From: Methylobacter sp.
GTDB taxonomy: Bacteria; Pseudomonadota; Gammaproteobacteria; Methylococcales; Methylomonadaceae
Length of the DNA stretch: 64,000 bases
Assembly: GCF_023227905.1 (NCBI RefSeq)
Contig: NZ_JALOCF010000019.1
Location: 1-64,000 of the forward strand
Direction: 5' to 3'
Both the position numbers and the translations under genes were made by a program. The notes beneath the pieces were generated by a model. It was not told the origin of the DNA. It did not search any database and saw only the letters and a list, made by a program, of their open reading frames with translations. The stretch's first letter is position 1; every line of letters starts with the position of its first letter. Positions 25,827 through 33,862 of this stretch are shown in pieces.

Positions 25827-27311
25827 TCAATGCTCATGTGAAGCTCCTGCTTTACCTTGCTCGGATTTAATGATGAAGCTGCCATTGACAGCGTATTCGG
25901 TGCCGGGCTTGAGTCCTGTCACGATCTCAGTCACTTTGCCATCGGATAGTCCGGTCGTGACCGGTTGGGCGATAAAGCCGCCCGGCACGCGAATAAAAAT
26001 CGTCGGCTTGTCGTTGATAGTCTGGATGGCATCGGACGATACGGAGATCGGCACTTCGGTTTCTTTGGCAACAATCTCGACAGTGATAAACAGTCCGGGG
26101 CGCCAGGCCATCTGAGGATTCGCCAACGTCACGCGAGCCTTGGCGGTGCGAGTCTGTTCGCCGAGAAGTGAGCCCACATAGGACACTGTTCCTGATGCTA
26201 CGGAGTCGAGTGCCGTGGCTTTGATCGTGACCTTCTTGCCGACCTGGACGACATTGAGGTCTTTTGCCGACACGATAATCTCGGCCCACACGGACGACAA
26301 ATCGGAAATCGTGAAAATGCTTGCATCTTCTTTCACCGCCTCACCCAAGGCGACATGCTTTTCAACCACCATGCCGTCGAACGGCGCTCGAATTTCATAG
26401 CGGTTGAGTGTATCGGCGTTGGTCGATACCTTTGGACTTGCACCAAGCGCTAACAGCTTCTGTTGAGCATTACGGACTGCTATTTCCGCTTCGTTCATTA
26501 CTTGTCGGGCCTGCAGAAAGTCCTGTTCCGCCGAAATTTTTGCTTCCCACAGGTGCTTTTCCCGCGCAAAGGTGGTGCGGGCTAATTCCAGGCGTTTCTG
26601 CGCGGAAAGCAACTCGCTGCGTTGTTCCGATAATCCGGTACTTGCAATAACCGCCAGCAATTGACCTTTCTTAACCTGGTCGCCGAGGTTGGCCGATATG
26701 GCCTCAACCACACCGGCAAGGCGAGGGACGACGTGCGAAGTTTTGTCTTCATTGAAGCGGATTTCGCCAGGGAGTGTCGCTACACTGCTAATGGATGCAG
26801 CACCTGCCGTCTGGATTGTTACGCCCGTTTCCGTGATCTGCTGATCACTCAACTCAATTTTCCCCTCTTCCTTGACCAAGGAAAATTGATACGACTGGTT
26901 ATCATGCTGAGCGGTCAAGGTAGCTTCGAATACATGCGGTTCTTCGATGGACTGGACACTTTGCAAAAAATCTTTTTCCGGCACAAAATCGACCCTCTGT
27001 TTCTCGCCATCCGGACGCGTTACAATCGCCGAGACCTTGACGGCGTTTGGCGGGAGAGGCTTTTCGTTTTTGAGCGGATAGGCACGGAAGTGCGCTTCAC
27101 CATTGTCTTCTACCAGCGAAGTTTCCAACGCAAAGCCATCTTTGGTGAATAGCTCGCCGCCATGTGGGCCTTTAGTCTGACCGGTTGTTTTTTCTTGGGT
27201 CTCTCCGGGTTCATTATTGACAGTAGGCGCCTCCAGACGGAAGATAAAAAAGGCCAACACGATGCCAACCGCGATCAAGCCAAAAATAGCCAAAACCTGA
27301 TTTTTTTTCAT
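25827..27311 (-). CDS. czcB: CzcB-type periplasmic adaptor (membrane fusion protein)
   Basis: 494 residues. One N-terminal membrane helix, then a CzcB-type N-domain with GPHGGELF, a lipoyl/barrel-sandwich region (VPRLAGVVEAISANLGDQVKKGQLLAVI) with an alpha-hairpin coiled coil, a beta-barrel and a membrane-proximal domain. It ends ASHEH, a possible metal-binding tail. It links CzcA to CzcC. It overlaps czcC by four bases (ATGA), so the two are translationally coupled. Confidence 0.92.
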   Translation of the reverse strand: MKKNQVLAIFGLIAVGIVLAFFIFRLEAPTVNNEPGETQEKTTGQTKGPHGGELFTKDGFALETSLVEDNGEAHFRAYPLKNEKPLPPNAVKVSAIVTRPDGEKQRVDFVPEKDFLQSVQSIEEPHVFEATLTAQHDNQSYQFSLVKEEGKIELSDQQITETGVTIQTAGAASISSVATLPGEIRFNEDKTSHVVPRLAGVVEAISANLGDQVKKGQLLAVIASTGLSEQRSELLSAQKRLELARTTFAREKHLWEAKISAEQDFLQARQVMNEAEIAVRNAQQKLLALGASPKVSTNADTLNRYEIRAPFDGMVVEKHVALGEAVKEDASIFTISDLSSVWAEIIVSAKDLNVVQVGKKVTIKATALDSVASGTVSYVGSLLGEQTRTAKARVTLANPQMAWRPGLFITVEIVAKETEVPISVSSDAIQTINDKPTIFIRVPGGFIAQPVTTGLSDGKVTEIVTGLKPGTEYAVNGSFIIKSEQGKAGASHEH

Positions 27312-28669
27312 TGCACTGTCTCCTGTTTACGATGGGTCAGAGTCTCATCAAAACTGCCGCCGATCAAGCGTTCTAACTCAACTGCCGACTTGTGATAATC
27401 AGAAAGCGCCAGTAAATACTGGCTTTTTGCTCCAAATAAGGTGCGCTGTGCATCCAGGACATCCAGAAAACCAAACTTACCGAAACGATAGCCTTCGCGG
27501 GCGGCATCGTAGGCGCTTTGGGCGCCAGGTAAAATATCCTGCCGGAGCGCAGAAACTTCGGCATAAGCCGTGCTCAGCTTCTGATAGATTGTATTTAATA
27601 GGGTTGTGATTCGCACTTCTGCGCTGCGGTGATCTTCCTCCGCTCGGCTTAGCCGGTGCTCGGCTTCGCGGATACCGCCTTGGTTGCGATTAAATACCGG
27701 CAGCGGCATGGAAAACCCGACGACTAGCGCGTAATCATTGGGCATGAGGTACTTGCTCGCGCCTAAGGTTGCGGTCACGTCCGGGATGGCTTTTGATTTT
27801 TCTACACTGATCAGCGCTTCACGCTGGGTGATTTCGGTAGCCCAGCGGGCTAAATCCGGATTGTTATCAAGTCGTCGGCGCAATGAATCCAGGGAAGGTA
27901 GCGACATAACGGCATCTAAATCTCCCTTGACGGCCTCAAACCGGGGTTCGGTGTTGCCCCAGGTTGCGGCTAAACGCTTTCGCGCGGCTTCCAATTCTCT
28001 CTGGGCGCGTAACCACTCGAATTGAACTGAGGCCAGGGCAACCTTGGCTTTGGTTTCTTCGACAGGTGAAACCTTGCCCGCTTGTACGCGTGCAGAGGTC
28101 GTCACCATCATCTGATTTGCCAGTTCTTGAATTTGTTTCGTGAGGGTCAGGCGCTGTTGGGCCGTCAGGACCTCAATGAAAACTTGGGAGACTTGTGTTA
28201 GAACATCGACGCGCTTGGTTTCATAATTCCAATCTGCCAATTCTTTGGTCAGGGCGGCAGCCTCCATTCGGGCCGCACGCTTACCGCCCAATTCAATTAA
28301 CTGACTGAGTTCTAAAGTCACCACATCGCCGTCAAATCCCTTGATGACTTGATTGCCAAAGTTTGCCGCATTAGCGCCGAATGTTGGATTCGGAAAAAAA
28401 CTCGCTTGCAGGGCAGCGGCTTCCTGAGCGCGGGTTTCCCAGGAAAAAGCGGCCAAGTCTGGATTCTGGGTCAATGCCAAGGCCAGCGCCTGAGGTAAAA
28501 GCAAGGTTCCAGTCGGGTCCCCGGACGCACTTGGATCGCGACCCACTGGGTTCTGGTCTTCCAGATGGGCGAGCGGCATTGTCTTGGCTGTCGGATTAGC
28601 ACCGACCGGACCGGTTGTAATGATTACACTGAGGGCGATGCCAAAGGGCAGCGCATAATTTGAGTACAT
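27308..28669 (-). CDS. czcC: CzcC-type outer-membrane efflux protein
   Basis: 453 residues of the OEP/TolC family, HME-linked CzcC branch. It has a signal-like N-terminus, two OEP repeats (LALALTQNPDLAAFSWETRAQEA and LRRRLDNNPDLARWATEITQREA) and the usual long coiled coils. It trimerises into the outer-membrane channel of the CzcCBA efflux complex. GGAGAGAC is the ribosome site. Confidence 0.92.
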   Translation of the reverse strand: MYSNYALPFGIALSVIITTGPVGANPTAKTMPLAHLEDQNPVGRDPSASGDPTGTLLLPQALALALTQNPDLAAFSWETRAQEAAALQASFFPNPTFGANAANFGNQVIKGFDGDVVTLELSQLIELGGKRAARMEAAALTKELADWNYETKRVDVLTQVSQVFIEVLTAQQRLTLTKQIQELANQMMVTTSARVQAGKVSPVEETKAKVALASVQFEWLRAQRELEAARKRLAATWGNTEPRFEAVKGDLDAVMSLPSLDSLRRRLDNNPDLARWATEITQREALISVEKSKAIPDVTATLGASKYLMPNDYALVVGFSMPLPVFNRNQGGIREAEHRLSRAEEDHRSAEVRITTLLNTIYQKLSTAYAEVSALRQDILPGAQSAYDAAREGYRFGKFGFLDVLDAQRTLFGAKSQYLLALSDYHKSAVELERLIGGSFDETLTHRKQETVQ

Positions 28670-28768
28670 GAATAGTCTCTCCGTAGCGTGAATGGAACGA
28701 ACGCCGAGTAGACAAGCAGGCGCTAAACCTGCACCATCGACTGGCGGGTTACGGCTATGAAGAGCGGG

Positions 28769-29218
28769 CTAAATCAGAAGAACAGTACTGCGAATGGCAA
28801 GCAGATGGGAATCGGTGAACAGCGGATCGGGGAAAAAAGACCGCCGTGTAATGACCCTGGCGTAGGGGATGAGGAGAAAAACAAGGAAAACCAGGGGCAA
28901 AAGTCCAAGATCGACCGATGCTTTGGATAAATCTGTCAAGGGAATATGAGCGCCGTGGTCATCGCCGACCACGGGAAAGTCCTCGCAAGGCGAATCCATG
29001 TCCGTAAAATAGGCACCGGTCTCGGCCTTGGTTGGATAGACTTTATCCGTATCGGCCCCATGGTCATGGCCGGCACGCTCCACGGCCACATGACCGTCCG
29101 TCCCGAAACACAGCACAAAGGCCGAAGCATCGCTATGGCCCAAGCCGAAATGGCCTAGAACCGCGAGCATCAGCACAAAAGAGAGCCAGGTTTTGGAGCG
29201 ACGTAGCATATTATTCAT
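28769..29218 (-). CDS. CzcI-like periplasmic/membrane protein of the efflux operon
   Basis: 149 residues. An N-terminal hydrophobic segment (signal), a middle part with many His, Asp and Cys (VERAGHDHGADTD, DSPCEDFPVVGDDHGAH) and a C-terminal membrane segment (LGLLPLVFLVFLLIPYARV). It is first in the operon before czcC, the position of czcI in other czc clusters; sequence relation to CzcI is only suggestive. It may sense or buffer zinc or cobalt. The predicted -10 box lies seven bases before the ATG, so the message may be leaderless, or the start may be the ATG at 29209. Confidence 0.7.
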   Translation of the reverse strand: MNNMLRRSKTWLSFVLMLAVLGHFGLGHSDASAFVLCFGTDGHVAVERAGHDHGADTDKVYPTKAETGAYFTDMDSPCEDFPVVGDDHGAHIPLTDLSKASVDLGLLPLVFLVFLLIPYARVITRRSFFPDPLFTDSHLLAIRSTVLLI

Positions 29219-29225
29219 TGTAATG

Positions 29226-29254
29226 AGTGTATCCTATCGCTAAAAAGAATTCAA
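29226..29254 (-). promoter_or_regulatory. Candidate promoter of the metal-efflux operon
   Basis: On the minus strand: -35 TTGAAT (29249-29254), 17-base spacer and -10 TACACT (29226-29231). The -35 overlaps the small palindrome TTCAA-N3-TTGAA (29250-29262), a possible operator. Confidence 0.45.
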
Positions 29255-29361
29255 ACCTTGAACTATTTTTCGATGCATTTGCACCATCTGTTTTTACCCA
29301 ACTGATAGGATGGCTTGCGGAACACGATCTCGCCCCAAGCGCCGCAAAATGTTCGTCGTGA

Positions 29362-29385
29362 TAACTGGTAAAAACTTACCAGTTA
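29362..29385. promoter_or_regulatory. 10-bp perfect inverted repeat (possible operator)
   Basis: TAACTGGTAA, four-base loop, TTACCAGTTA. It lies about 145 bases upstream of the first efflux gene. A regulator-binding site is plausible; not a terminator, as no T run follows. Confidence 0.4.
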
Positions 29386-29562
29386 GTCGTCATAACTCAA
29401 GTATTATGAAAGTCATCTTTTGGGGATCGGATATACTTGGTTGGTTGACTGTCCGCTGTTGAGGCGGAATCGGATGGTCGATGAGCGGGATGCCGAATGT
29501 CGCTTATGGGTCGATAGCGCCAATTGATCTTCATCATCCGAATGACTCCTTTTTACAGCATT

Positions 29563-29732
29563 ATAAGATCACTTAATGTGAGAAATGCTAGCCGATAAAA
29601 TCACTTAATGTGGGAAGCTAAAAGTTCAGGTGCAGTTAATGTGAGAAAAAATGAATTTATAGAGTCAATTAATCTGAGATGGAAAAACCGGATAAGTGCA
29701 AGAAATGCTGTTTATGAAATCAAGAAACTACA
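29563..29732 (-). repeat. Right transposon end with four 21-bp repeats
   Basis: Mirror image of the left end: 21-bp units at 29563-29583, 29595-29615, 29626-29646 and 29659-29679, with spacings 32, 31 and 33, then the conserved tip ending CTACA at 29732. The tip sequence differs from the left at one base before the first repeat. Confidence 0.88.
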
Positions 29733-29820
29733 TCTAATCAGCATGGTTTCTGTCGGCTTAAGGCAGTTGGTAAGTAATAATATTCTTGCGCTCCACACTC
29801 TACCTATTAAAATGATAGGT

Positions 29821-30132
29821 ATGTCTAAAGTAATTCCAATAAAAATGAATGATGCCGATGCACTCTCAATATTGCACGGATGCGTCGCTAATGATTCCAG
29901 AGTCTTTATTTCCCCACATGCAAAAGAACGCATGCTTGAAAGGAATATTACTCTTAAACAGGTACTTGCCTGCATAGAGAAAGGGAGAATTACTGAATCA
30001 CCATATCGAGATGTTAGAGGTGACTGGAGATGCAGTATAGAACATTACACATCTGGCAACGCCGTAACCGTAGCGATTGCCTTTAAATATAATAACAGCG
30101 GTGAACGCATAGTCGTTGTGACTGTGTTTTGA
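29821..30132 (+). CDS. DUF4258 domain protein (putative toxin of a TA pair)
   Basis: About 103 residues from the ATG at 29821. The core FISPHAKERMLERNITLKQVLACIEKGRITESPYRD...WRCSIEHYTSGNAVTVAIAF...ERIVVVTVF fits DUF4258, a small alpha/beta fold related in layout to RelE/MqsR-type toxins. The following HTH gene is the usual antitoxin partner. The open frame continues upstream through the transposon end to 29608, but that part simply translates the terminal repeat and is not native. The start codon is uncertain (29812 is an alternative). Confidence 0.75.
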   Translation: MSKVIPIKMNDADALSILHGCVANDSRVFISPHAKERMLERNITLKQVLACIEKGRITESPYRDVRGDWRCSIEHYTSGNAVTVAIAFKYNNSGERIVVVTVF

Positions 30133-30146
30133 ACGAGGTAGCAGAC

Positions 30147-30584
30147 ATGTATCATTATCAAGAAAGTGGATTAAATAATATTTGGTTGGTTAATGGTTAT
30201 GACATTATCGACGATCCTGACTATGGCGAGTGCGTATCAATAACTGATGTTGCCGGGCTGAACAGAGCTATAGCCCACAATCTTATGTTTAATAAGCCAA
30301 CACTTAATGGCTCTGAGTTCAGGTTCTTGCGCAAAGAATTAGACCTATCGCAAAAAGCATTAGCAGACTTGCTTGGCAACGATGAGCAAGCGGTAGCTCG
30401 ATGGGAAAAAAAAGGAAAGGTGCCAAAATGGGCCGATAGATTACTCAGAGCATGTTTGATTGAATTTTATGGGGAAGATACTGGTATTTTAGAATTAATA
30501 GCAAGGATTAAAGATATTGATGAAAAAGACCAGGAAAAAGAAATATTTGAAGATTACGACACTGGTTGGAAGCGAGCCGCTTAA
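30147..30584 (+). CDS. HTH-type antitoxin/regulator paired with the DUF4258 protein
   Basis: 145 residues from the ATG at 30147 (GAGG upstream). The C-terminal half has an Xre-type helix-turn-helix of the MqsA/YgiT style: LNGSEFRFLRKELDLSQKALADLLGNDEQAVARWEKKGKVPKWADRLLRA. The N-terminal half lacks the zinc-binding cysteines of MqsA. It probably neutralises the DUF4258 protein and autoregulates the pair. It begins 14 bases after the toxin stop and is followed by a strong terminator. Confidence 0.8.
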   Translation: MYHYQESGLNNIWLVNGYDIIDDPDYGECVSITDVAGLNRAIAHNLMFNKPTLNGSEFRFLRKELDLSQKALADLLGNDEQAVARWEKKGKVPKWADRLLRACLIEFYGEDTGILELIARIKDIDEKDQEKEIFEDYDTGWKRAA

Positions 30585-30602
30585 ATAGCACAGCACCCAC
30601 GC

Positions 30603-30626
30603 AAAACCCGCTACGGCGGGTTTTTT
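30603..30626 (+). terminator. Rho-independent terminator after the TA-like pair
   Basis: AAAACCCGC-TACG-GCGGGTTTT followed by further T. It starts about 20 bases after the HTH gene stop. Confidence 0.85.
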
Positions 30627-30919
30627 ATTGCCTGGAGTTCATGGCTTTCTAAACATCACCTGCGTTTACCTTTAGAGGATCGACATTCACTGAACTGCGT
30701 AAGCACCTGTATGGGGCCAAGAGAAGACTGGCCAACAAGCCACTGAACTCCTCAAATCTGAGGAATTAAAAAGCAGGAATTCCCGCTATTCATTCAAAAC
30801 AACAATTTAAGCAGGGCTTGCTGGATGATTATCTCATTCAACAACTAAGAAACCCATCGCTTAAAATGGTTCTTGCGTAAGTCCTAAATGATTTTCAGGA
30901 TTTTAAATATTCAATAGTA
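30627..30919. other. Intergenic stretch with a possible decayed gene
   Basis: No intact gene. Short open runs are present in one frame (around 30675-30760 and 30775-30880, ending LIQQLRNPSLKMVLA-stop), as might remain from a degraded gene, but I recognise no family. I looked for a copy of the tRNA 3' end (attR) here and found none. Confidence 0.3.
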
Positions 30920-30946
30920 AAAAACGGCCCATCAAGGGCCGTTTTA
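30920..30946. terminator. Bidirectional rho-independent terminator
   Basis: AAAACGGCCC-ATCAA-GGGCCGTTTT, with A and T runs on both sides. It lies between the TA-like pair and the convergent peptidase gene and can serve both strands. Confidence 0.85.
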
Positions 30947-31006
30947 ATTTGTACCGTATCAAATTAACCTGCATTTTGGTTTGGATTAGGATTTGGCGCA
31001 TCGTCG

Positions 31007-33046
31007 CTAAAACTGCAAATCCCGATTAGTAAAAACCACTGCCGGTTGCTTGCCCAGAATGCGGACCAGAACCGAGTTCATGGTATTGGGATCGTTATCA
31101 AACCCCCCATGGGTATCACTCTTGGCTATCGCTCCCGCTTTACCCTCTTCTCCCGAAATAACGATGCCCGGCAAGCCGTTGACTGGACTGCTCAGCAAGC
31201 CCAGCACTTCCGCGTCCTCTTCAAGAAACTTGTGCATACCCAGCAAAGCCACTTCCCGAGCACCTTCGAAAGCATTGCTAACCAAATAAAGCAGGGATTT
31301 GCCGTAAGGCCCGACATCATCATCGAGCTCGCCGACCTTGCTCAGGATATACAGGCTGGGTTGAGGGCACGTGCCATCCGCTATCTTTGGGACAACCACT
31401 TTCTTGAACAAATCCATTCTGATCGCGGGCGCCATAAACTGGAGCGTCTTCCAGGATATCCCCAGGCTAACGAGCGGGTCGATAGCGTGAGCGGTGAGTA
31501 TGGAGCCGGCACTGTGGGCGACTACATGGAGCTCCCATTTTGCTCCAGCCCCTTTACCGAAGCTCGCTTTTGCCTCCTTGGCGAACTTTACAATGAGCTG
31601 CATTGCGCCGGTGCCGCGCTCAGAGGCGAGCCGTGCATTTTCCTTCATTTCCCGCCACAAACTGCCGCCAGGATAAGCCAGGGTTAATTCGAGCACCCGA
31701 TCCCTGGCTTCCCGCACATGGTCAAGAAACATGCCGCGCGCCCGCTCATCGGCCGCAGTGAACTGGTCCTCGAGAATATTCATCGTCGAGCTGAACCAGT
31801 CGCTCTCCCACATGATGTGCAGCGGGTAAATCTCGTTGGCGAGGCAAACGTCGCGATAAGCAATAATGCGTTTGGCGACATCCTCTTCGCTGTTCAAACC
31901 CCCATGGATGAACAGCATCACCCGGCGCTTCTGCCAGCCCTTGGTTCGCTCGGGAATGGTTTCCACAAACAGCCTTCTCAGGTCTTCTTCCGTCGTCCAG
32001 TAGTCGCCCCGGTCGGATAAATCACCGTTGTTGCCAATATTGATCACGTAGGGCCGTATCTCATTCAACGGGATCACTTGCCCGGCGCGGAAAGCGCCGC
32101 TCATCACATCAGCCGCGCCTTGAGCCCAAAGGTCCGCTTTGACCGGCACACCGAGCTGTGCGACCCAGACATCGGTGGTATGGAGCATGAAATCTTCGTA
32201 GGGCAACAAGGCAAACCCATCCTTGCCCCAACCCGGACCCCAGGAATTTTGTATTACGAATCCCTGGGTACTGTAACCGACAATCGCGATGGCATGTCCC
32301 GCATCGGCTTCCCCCTTCCGCTCGATCACGGGAAGTTTAATTTTAGATGCTTTGCTGCCTCGGCCCGACTCGAATGTGGCGGTGCCTGGCCCCGGCTTTT
32401 CCCATCCTGAATGCACCATCAATGTCGCATAGACGATGCCGACTTCATGAATGGCCGCATGCACATGGCGAACCTGCCTGAAATCGACCCGGTAATAGGC
32501 GCCGCCCGGCGTCAGGATTGCGGCATCGGCACGCTGCTGGTCAAAATGCTGGGGGCCGTGCAAGTCGTCAGGCCACAACGCACGCGTACACACCCCGTGG
32601 CGTTCCCAACCTTTCATGGCGCCTCTCGCGGAGGAACCATCATAGTTTTCGCCCGGCCATTCATCATAACGGCGGGCAAGCTCATAAAGCATGCGGGGGC
32701 TGATCTGCCGCTTCACCTTGCGTTGATGGAGCAAATAGTTGATCACCGCCGCCAGGGCAAAGCCCGTGCAGGCGCCTTCCGTTCCTTGATCAAGGACTTC
32801 CGGCACAAAGGCGCAGTTGCACACCTCATCCGACAGCGCCTGAAGCGTAGGGTGATAGACCCAGTCCCGAACATCGATCTTGTCCGGAAATGCGTCCAGC
32901 GTCCTGCCGATTTTTTGCCCTACGCTTTTTTTGGCAGGCTCCTCACGTCTTGACGGCGATTCCGGCCGCGTCGTTTTAGGCTCCGATTTCACGGCAACTG
33001 CCCGTACCGATTTGTCCTCCTTGGCGGACACACGTTTCTTTGTCAT
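31007..33046 (-). CDS. Papain-like cysteine peptidase fused to an alpha/beta hydrolase
   Basis: 679 residues. After a basic, disordered-looking N-terminus (1-50) comes a C1-family peptidase: oxyanion Gln87 and nucleophile Cys93 in LDQGTEGACTGFA, His251 in DAGHAIAIVGY and Asn267 in IQNSWGPGWG. A second domain (about 370-620) looks like an alpha/beta hydrolase: VMLFIHGGLNS strand-loop and nucleophile elbow Ser512 in VVAHSAGS. No signal peptide is visible, so it may be cytoplasmic or exported by another route. AGGAGAA is the ribosome site. It stands alone apart from a downstream-facing lipoprotein upstream of it. Substrate unknown; the joining of protease and esterase/lipase-like folds suggests a processing or effector enzyme (inference). 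Confidence 0.85.
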   Translation of the reverse strand: MTKKRVSAKEDKSVRAVAVKSEPKTTRPESPSRREEPAKKSVGQKIGRTLDAFPDKIDVRDWVYHPTLQALSDEVCNCAFVPEVLDQGTEGACTGFALAAVINYLLHQRKVKRQISPRMLYELARRYDEWPGENYDGSSARGAMKGWERHGVCTRALWPDDLHGPQHFDQQRADAAILTPGGAYYRVDFRQVRHVHAAIHEVGIVYATLMVHSGWEKPGPGTATFESGRGSKASKIKLPVIERKGEADAGHAIAIVGYSTQGFVIQNSWGPGWGKDGFALLPYEDFMLHTTDVWVAQLGVPVKADLWAQGAADVMSGAFRAGQVIPLNEIRPYVINIGNNGDLSDRGDYWTTEEDLRRLFVETIPERTKGWQKRRVMLFIHGGLNSEEDVAKRIIAYRDVCLANEIYPLHIMWESDWFSSTMNILEDQFTAADERARGMFLDHVREARDRVLELTLAYPGGSLWREMKENARLASERGTGAMQLIVKFAKEAKASFGKGAGAKWELHVVAHSAGSILTAHAIDPLVSLGISWKTLQFMAPAIRMDLFKKVVVPKIADGTCPQPSLYILSKVGELDDDVGPYGKSLLYLVSNAFEGAREVALLGMHKFLEEDAEVLGLLSSPVNGLPGIVISGEEGKAGAIAKSDTHGGFDNDPNTMNSVLVRILGKQPAVVFTNRDLQF

Positions 33047-33129
33047 TAGTATTCTCCTCAGTAAAGCTCACCTATTCCCGCAATCCCTGCTGTCGCCTTG
33101 TTTTAATAACGTCCGGCCGGATTGCATCG

Positions 33130-33573
33130 CTATCTCAGGTATTTAATAACCGCATATTTTGAAAAATTCCTGCTGTATAGGCCATAAGCGGGACTGGCAT
33201 AGCTGCCGTAAACATTGACCGATGCGCCGCCGGCTTTGTAATACTCCGACAGTTGAGATTGCGTATTAATTTTTACCACCGCGTCGCCACCCGCTGCACG
33301 AGCCTTTTCCACGACATCCTCACGAACAGACTGCGTATCCTCTCCCGTCCAGCCGGTATCACGGTTGTCGTCGATAAAACCCAGTATCTTGAATTTACGG
33401 GGCGGCTCGCCGGTATCCCAAATTTCCATGCCATCAATAACGACCTTGGCCCCGCCCTTACCTTCTATTATCCCTACCTGGGTACTTTCAAAAACCTTGT
33501 ATTCAGTGGTTGCACATGCGCATCCTGAAAGCAGGAGCACGGTAGTTAATGCTGTCATCGTTGTTGTTTTCAT
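33130..33573 (-). CDS. Lipoprotein of unknown function
   Basis: 147 residues with a lipobox (LLLSGC, Cys18) after a short signal segment. The mature part has alternating charged and beta-like stretches (VREDVVEKARAAGGDAVVKINTQS) seen in many small envelope lipoproteins that handle oligomeric assembly, but I do not recognise a named family. It precedes the peptidase gene by 83 bases on the same strand and could be cotranscribed. Confidence 0.75.
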   Translation of the reverse strand: MKTTTMTALTTVLLLSGCACATTEYKVFESTQVGIIEGKGGAKVVIDGMEIWDTGEPPRKFKILGFIDDNRDTGWTGEDTQSVREDVVEKARAAGGDAVVKINTQSQLSEYYKAGGASVNVYGSYASPAYGLYSRNFSKYAVIKYLR

Positions 33574-33645
33574 ATAGTTCCCTTTATTTCCATGCCGACA
33601 CCCAATCGCAGTGATGAGGCGTTAACGGTAAATGCTAAAGAAATA

Positions 33646-33670
33646 GTTGCAAACGGTACGCGGTGCGTAC
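33646..33670. repeat. REP-like palindrome with GTTGCAAAC lead
   Basis: Matches 140-164 at the left edge in the lead and left arm. The last base of the right arm (33670 onwards) has diverged. Confidence 0.7.
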
Positions 33671-33710
33671 GAGATTGTGAAAATATTCGTTTTTAGAAAA
33701 AATTAAAGAA

Positions 33711-33776
33711 TTCACCACGAAGGCACGAAGGACACGAAGCTTTATTTCTTCGTGTCCTTCGTGCCTTCGTGGTGAA
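33711..33776. repeat. Perfect 29-bp inverted repeat, TTCACCACGAAG family
   Basis: Arms 33711-33739 and 33748-33776 are fully complementary around an 8-base loop. Related half or full copies are at 40102-40131 and 47604-47795. The element lies just after the nuo operon and may also stop transcription. Confidence 0.85.
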
Positions 33777-33862
33777 AAATGTTTTTAGCCTAATTTGGAT
33801 AATACTTTCACAGTCTCGTGCCCTTTCCTCATTAGGTCGTTCAGAGCGTTCTTTTCCATCTT

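Larger units (their letters stand above)
29219..29562. other. Intergenic region with efflux-operon promoter and inverted repeats
   Basis: About 340 bases between the first cargo gene and the right transposon end. It holds a candidate minus-strand promoter (29226-29254) and two inverted repeats (29250-29262 and 29362-29385). No regulator gene is found here or elsewhere in the transposon. Confidence 0.5.
12494..29732. mobile_element. 17.2-kb metal-resistance transposon (TGT...ACA ends; serine recombinase / DDE transposase / AAA ATPase core)
   Basis: Terminal inverted repeats of 74 bp (12494-12567 and 29659-29732) match at 71 of 74 positions and end in 5'-TGTAG/CTACA-3'. The repeat similarity continues inward as three more 21-bp units per end, giving about 170 bp of repeated end. 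The core genes at the left are a serine recombinase, a DDE transposase and an AAA ATPase. The cargo is a Co/Zn/Cd-type efflux operon. The TGT...ACA ends and multiple transposase-binding-like repeats fit the Tn7/Tn5053 (Tni) superfamily. No TniQ-like gene is present. The flanking 5-bp words differ (ATAGC left, TCTAA right), so no target-site duplication is visible. Confidence 0.9.
33574..33862. other. Repeat-rich gap downstream of nuoN
   Basis: Holds a GGTACGC palindrome with the GTTGCAAAC lead (33646-33670) and a perfect 29-bp inverted repeat (33711-33776). No gene seen. Confidence 0.65.

Noticed and set aside
29608..29820. N-terminal extension of the DUF4258 protein through the right transposon end
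   Set aside because: The extension is the same repeat-derived peptide as at the left end. The native start is after the transposon.
29733..31006. attR copy of the tRNA 3' end
   Set aside because: No stretch resembling the T-arm/acceptor end of the tRNA was found there.
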